The notes under the pieces were generated by a model. The model was given only the letters and a program-made list of their open reading frames with translations, was not told where the DNA came from and did not search any database. This document shows, one piece after another, positions 61,410-64,000 of a stretch of 64,000 bases of DNA. Numbering within the stretch: position 1 is the stretch's first letter; each line of letters starts with the position of its first letter. The position numbers were made by a program, and so were the translations under genes. Source of the stretch: Tubiluchus corallicola (taxonomy: Eukaryota > Priapulida > Priapulimorpha > Priapulimorphida > Tubiluchidae); the NCBI GenBank assembly GCA_030141605.1, contig JAQGDQ010000013.1, positions 1,141,947-1,205,946 of the forward strand, in the 5' to 3' direction.

Positions 61410-63224
61410 TTATTATTCTTTCCTCGGTCAAATCTGTTAAATGATTAACTTACCATTAGTAATGTTGACCTCATCAACAAATGTGACATGACTTAATACA
61501 GCTAGTTATTCGCTATTCCTGTCAATGCATGTTTGACACTAATGTAGATTGTGACAAGTATTGTTTTGTTACTGATGTATGTAACATCACAGACACTGTT
61601 TTACTTTTTAACTCATACTGCAGAGATTGTTTGCCTACCAATTGGTTAAGTGTGACAATAGTAGAGAATGGATGTAGTACAGGTCTATGGTGGTATAAAT
61701 TAAATACAATGCTGTAATTTGAAGATTGTACATTTAATCCGGTGTAATATTGCAAACAATGTTAAACAAAAAATGCTGCAATTAAAGTGTATGACTGAAG
61801 ACAGTCTGTAGTAACTTTCTGTGTGTTAAATGTGTTCATGATCTTAAGTCTTGCAATTACAATAGTTCAATTGGCATATCAGTGTAGCTGCCTTGCATAC
61901 TAACACAAAATGTGGCCACTTTGACAAAATATCTGTCGATTAAAGCATTAACTTACAACGCAGAAGATTAATATTTTAAAGACCATGAAAACTGTATTAT
62001 AACTTTCAAGGGAAAGCCAGATTTAGCTTAACGATTTTCATGTCAACAACAGTACAGTCGGTCAGTCTGTTTCATAATAAACAATCAAAAACAATCTCCA
62101 GGTCTGGAACAGTGTGTATCTCGATTTACATTAAGTAAACTAGAAATAATACGTTAAATAAGAATAATTTATTTTTGGAAAAAACACCAACAAAAATTTA
62201 TGTTATAATATGAAAACTTGCACCCATTGATAAAATAATACAGTGCCTGACAACAATGCAGCATACGCTTAAATGTTTATGTACAAATTGTGATAAAACA
62301 ACAATATATCACTCCCAAATATACAGCAATCTCATATATCACAGAATTGTTGTACACGCAACATGTTTACAATTATGATTTTTGAAAATTAAGTTCATTG
62401 CAGTATCAAATCTTGAAACGGACAAATTAATTGCTGCATGATTAGTTACCTTTTGTACAGATACCTGTTTGATCTAAGTGTTGGTCCACTTTGCTTGACT
62501 TGTACCCCTGGGGGGGGGGGGAAGAAGCTGCTACATGTTAATTGAAATACAAGTTACATGATTGTGTTGGTTTGCATAGACATCTTATCATGACTAATAT
62601 TTGATATCAGCAGTGGCAGCTCATAGTTAAAATTAGTGGGGGTGCTGCTTCAGAAAATTTCCAGTCATTGCCAAACACTGCATCGCTGGAACTGTAAAGC
62701 GCACAGTTCTACACATGGATTTTTGTAATTTTTTCATGCTTATGGATTATATAATGTAAAAGTATAAAGAAAAAAAAGAATATTATCAATAACATCAAGT
62801 GAAAATATGGGGTGCTGCAGTTCCGTAGTGCCTATACACGAGGTGCCACTTGGTGTTAGTTAACAACAAATCTAACGGATAATTTTAAACTTAGTGCATG
62901 TGCAACAAGTTTACCTACAGGATGTTTTATTGAGATTAAACTGCAAAATTTAAGTTCCACGTCTAATTTACATCACATATTTTTCTTGAATTTTGCAGCT
63001 ATCATATTTTAACGAATAATTTGAAGCTCAACGCCAAAGTAAAAAGCATGTTGCACATTTGTAAATACCTATCTGATTATTACGATTTCATGTACTACAG
63101 AGTGAATGAACAGCCGAATAGTTTAATGCGAACTAAGTTGTAAATGAATCGGTCAACAGATGAGTTCCAGCACCAATCACTGATGCGCCATCTAAATAGT
63201 TGTCACTTGAAGATACACTTCTCG
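61410..63224. other. Region between convergent ATP5PD and TMF1; no gene
   Basis: No exon with borders was found. It probably includes the TMF1 3' UTR; a minus-strand AATAAA lies at 62926-62931. A G-run is present at 62509-62521. Confidence 0.45.
62611..62852. mobile_element. Possible MITE with CAGTGGC-type ends
   Basis: The left end CAGTGGCAGCTCATAG resembles the reverse complement of the right end (CAAGTGGCACCTCGTG), and G-rich GGGGGTGCTGC / GGGGTGCTGCAG motifs lie inside both ends in mirror positions as well. No target duplication seen, so the call is weak. Confidence 0.35.
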
Positions 63225-63847
63225 TTACCTCTTTTCATCTTCAGCCATTAGTTGACTAATCTAAAAAAAGATTAACAGCATCGATTACTATGAAAGTTGG
63301 GATGCAGTCCTATCAGAAACCACACAAACTGTCAGATGCATCTTTTACATCCAACAGCTTTTAAATTACCAGATAACTACGGCAACGGAAGCTGAAGATG
63401 TCCATCAAACCTACAAAACTAACTTGCCGTACCTCTGTACAGGTGAATTTTTTCTCTTTGGAATCTGGCAGAATTTTATGAGTGATAGTCACCAGAGTAA
63501 AACGTCATTAAATGACACAAACTTTACTAAATTTCAAGTGGACATTAGACCTAATCTTTCGAGAATGCGGACTTCATAAGAACAATTTAGTTTATAAAAA
63601 CATGACAAAATAATAATAGAACTAAGCGAAATTAAATGAATATGTAAGTTTGTTGTTCACCTGTGATTTGCAAAAACAAACCGCATTATCAACAGAAGAA
63701 ATCAGTTTACCCGAATAATGTGAAATATGCAAGTACCTGTGTTCTATACATTTCTTTAACATCTTGTAAGTCCAGTCGAAGTTCCTCGACTTGCTCTTCC
63801 TTCTCTCCATACATCTGCAGCACTGCATTGTAATGTGTCTGTAATTC
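63225..63847 (-). CDS. TMF1: TMF1 (TATA element modulatory factor, golgin), last two exons
   Basis: TMF1 is a Golgi-associated coiled-coil protein that binds Rab6. Exons on the minus strand: 63737-63847 (37 codons, phase 0) and 63225-63260 (12 codons including TAA). The first is bounded by a CTCAG acceptor and a CAG/GTACTT donor, the second by CTTTTTTTAG. The translation holds the conserved C-terminal block of the family: YNAVLQMYGEKEEQVEELRL, DLQDVKEMYRTQ, then ISQLMAEDEKR and stop. Strong heptad-like Leu/Val spacing fits a coiled coil. The rest of the gene lies beyond the right edge. Assignment rests on the ELRLDLxDVKxMY signature, which I recognise in TMF1. Confidence 0.82.
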
Positions 63848-64000
63848 CTGAGGTAAATGATAAAAACAAATGATATGATGGATAAAAACTAAGACTTCAA
63901 AAAAAAAGTATCCGTTAAAAAGTAACAGAAGGCAATAGCTGAACGACCAATGTCATTAAAAGCCAAATCCGGATCCTAAATGGATGACTGCCTGCAAGAA

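Overview
This is AT-rich nuclear DNA from an animal. Genes are split by GT-AG introns with simple repeats and MITE-like elements between them, polyadenylation hexamers follow the stops, and nothing resembles bacterial operons. BAG6, ASS1, ATP synthase subunit d, TMF1 and a rhodopsin-class GPCR together indicate a metazoan. Low GC, many short non-autonomous DNA transposons and non-LTR fragments with a C-terminal zinc finger suggest a marine invertebrate (sponge, cnidarian or similar), but the sequence alone does not fix the phylum.

Layout. 1-1125: a 33-bp minisatellite inside an intron. 1281-8326 (+): the last seven exons of BAG6. 8.4-14.2 kb: intergenic, with a degenerate minisatellite in two opposite orientations and several MITEs. 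14192-25538 (+): complete nine-exon argininosuccinate synthase, 413 aa, with a 99-bp-arm near-perfect hairpin in intron 4 and an 85-bp tandem array in the presumed 3' UTR. 26.3-32.6 kb: mostly unexplained, with a 64-bp array and one candidate terminal exon. 32648-35320 (+): a predicted three-exon, 47-aa membrane microprotein whose first intron holds long CTAC and ACTC tracts. 35.3-40.2 kb: a second long hairpin and dispersed repeats. 40226-40657 (+): a cysteine-rich, probably GPI-anchored protein. 41.0-46.3 kb: LINE remnants and a frameshifted intronless pseudogene. 48539-48930: a hAT MITE with a perfect 8-bp target duplication, next to an E-box and a possible small three-exon gene. 50.5 kb: a hAT transposase relic. 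55023-56036 (-): a single-exon class A GPCR between two related direct repeats. 58973-61327 (+): complete ATP synthase subunit d, 173 aa. 63225-63847 (-): the last two exons of TMF1, convergent with subunit d.

The genes do not form one pathway. They are housekeeping genes (tail-anchored protein triage, arginine/urea metabolism, mitochondrial ATP synthase, Golgi tethering) plus lineage-specific membrane proteins. The best candidates for undescribed biology are the two approximately 99-bp-arm hairpins, the intronic array carrying an AATAAA in nearly every unit, the 47-aa microprotein, the GPI-type protein, and the repeats flanking the GPCR.
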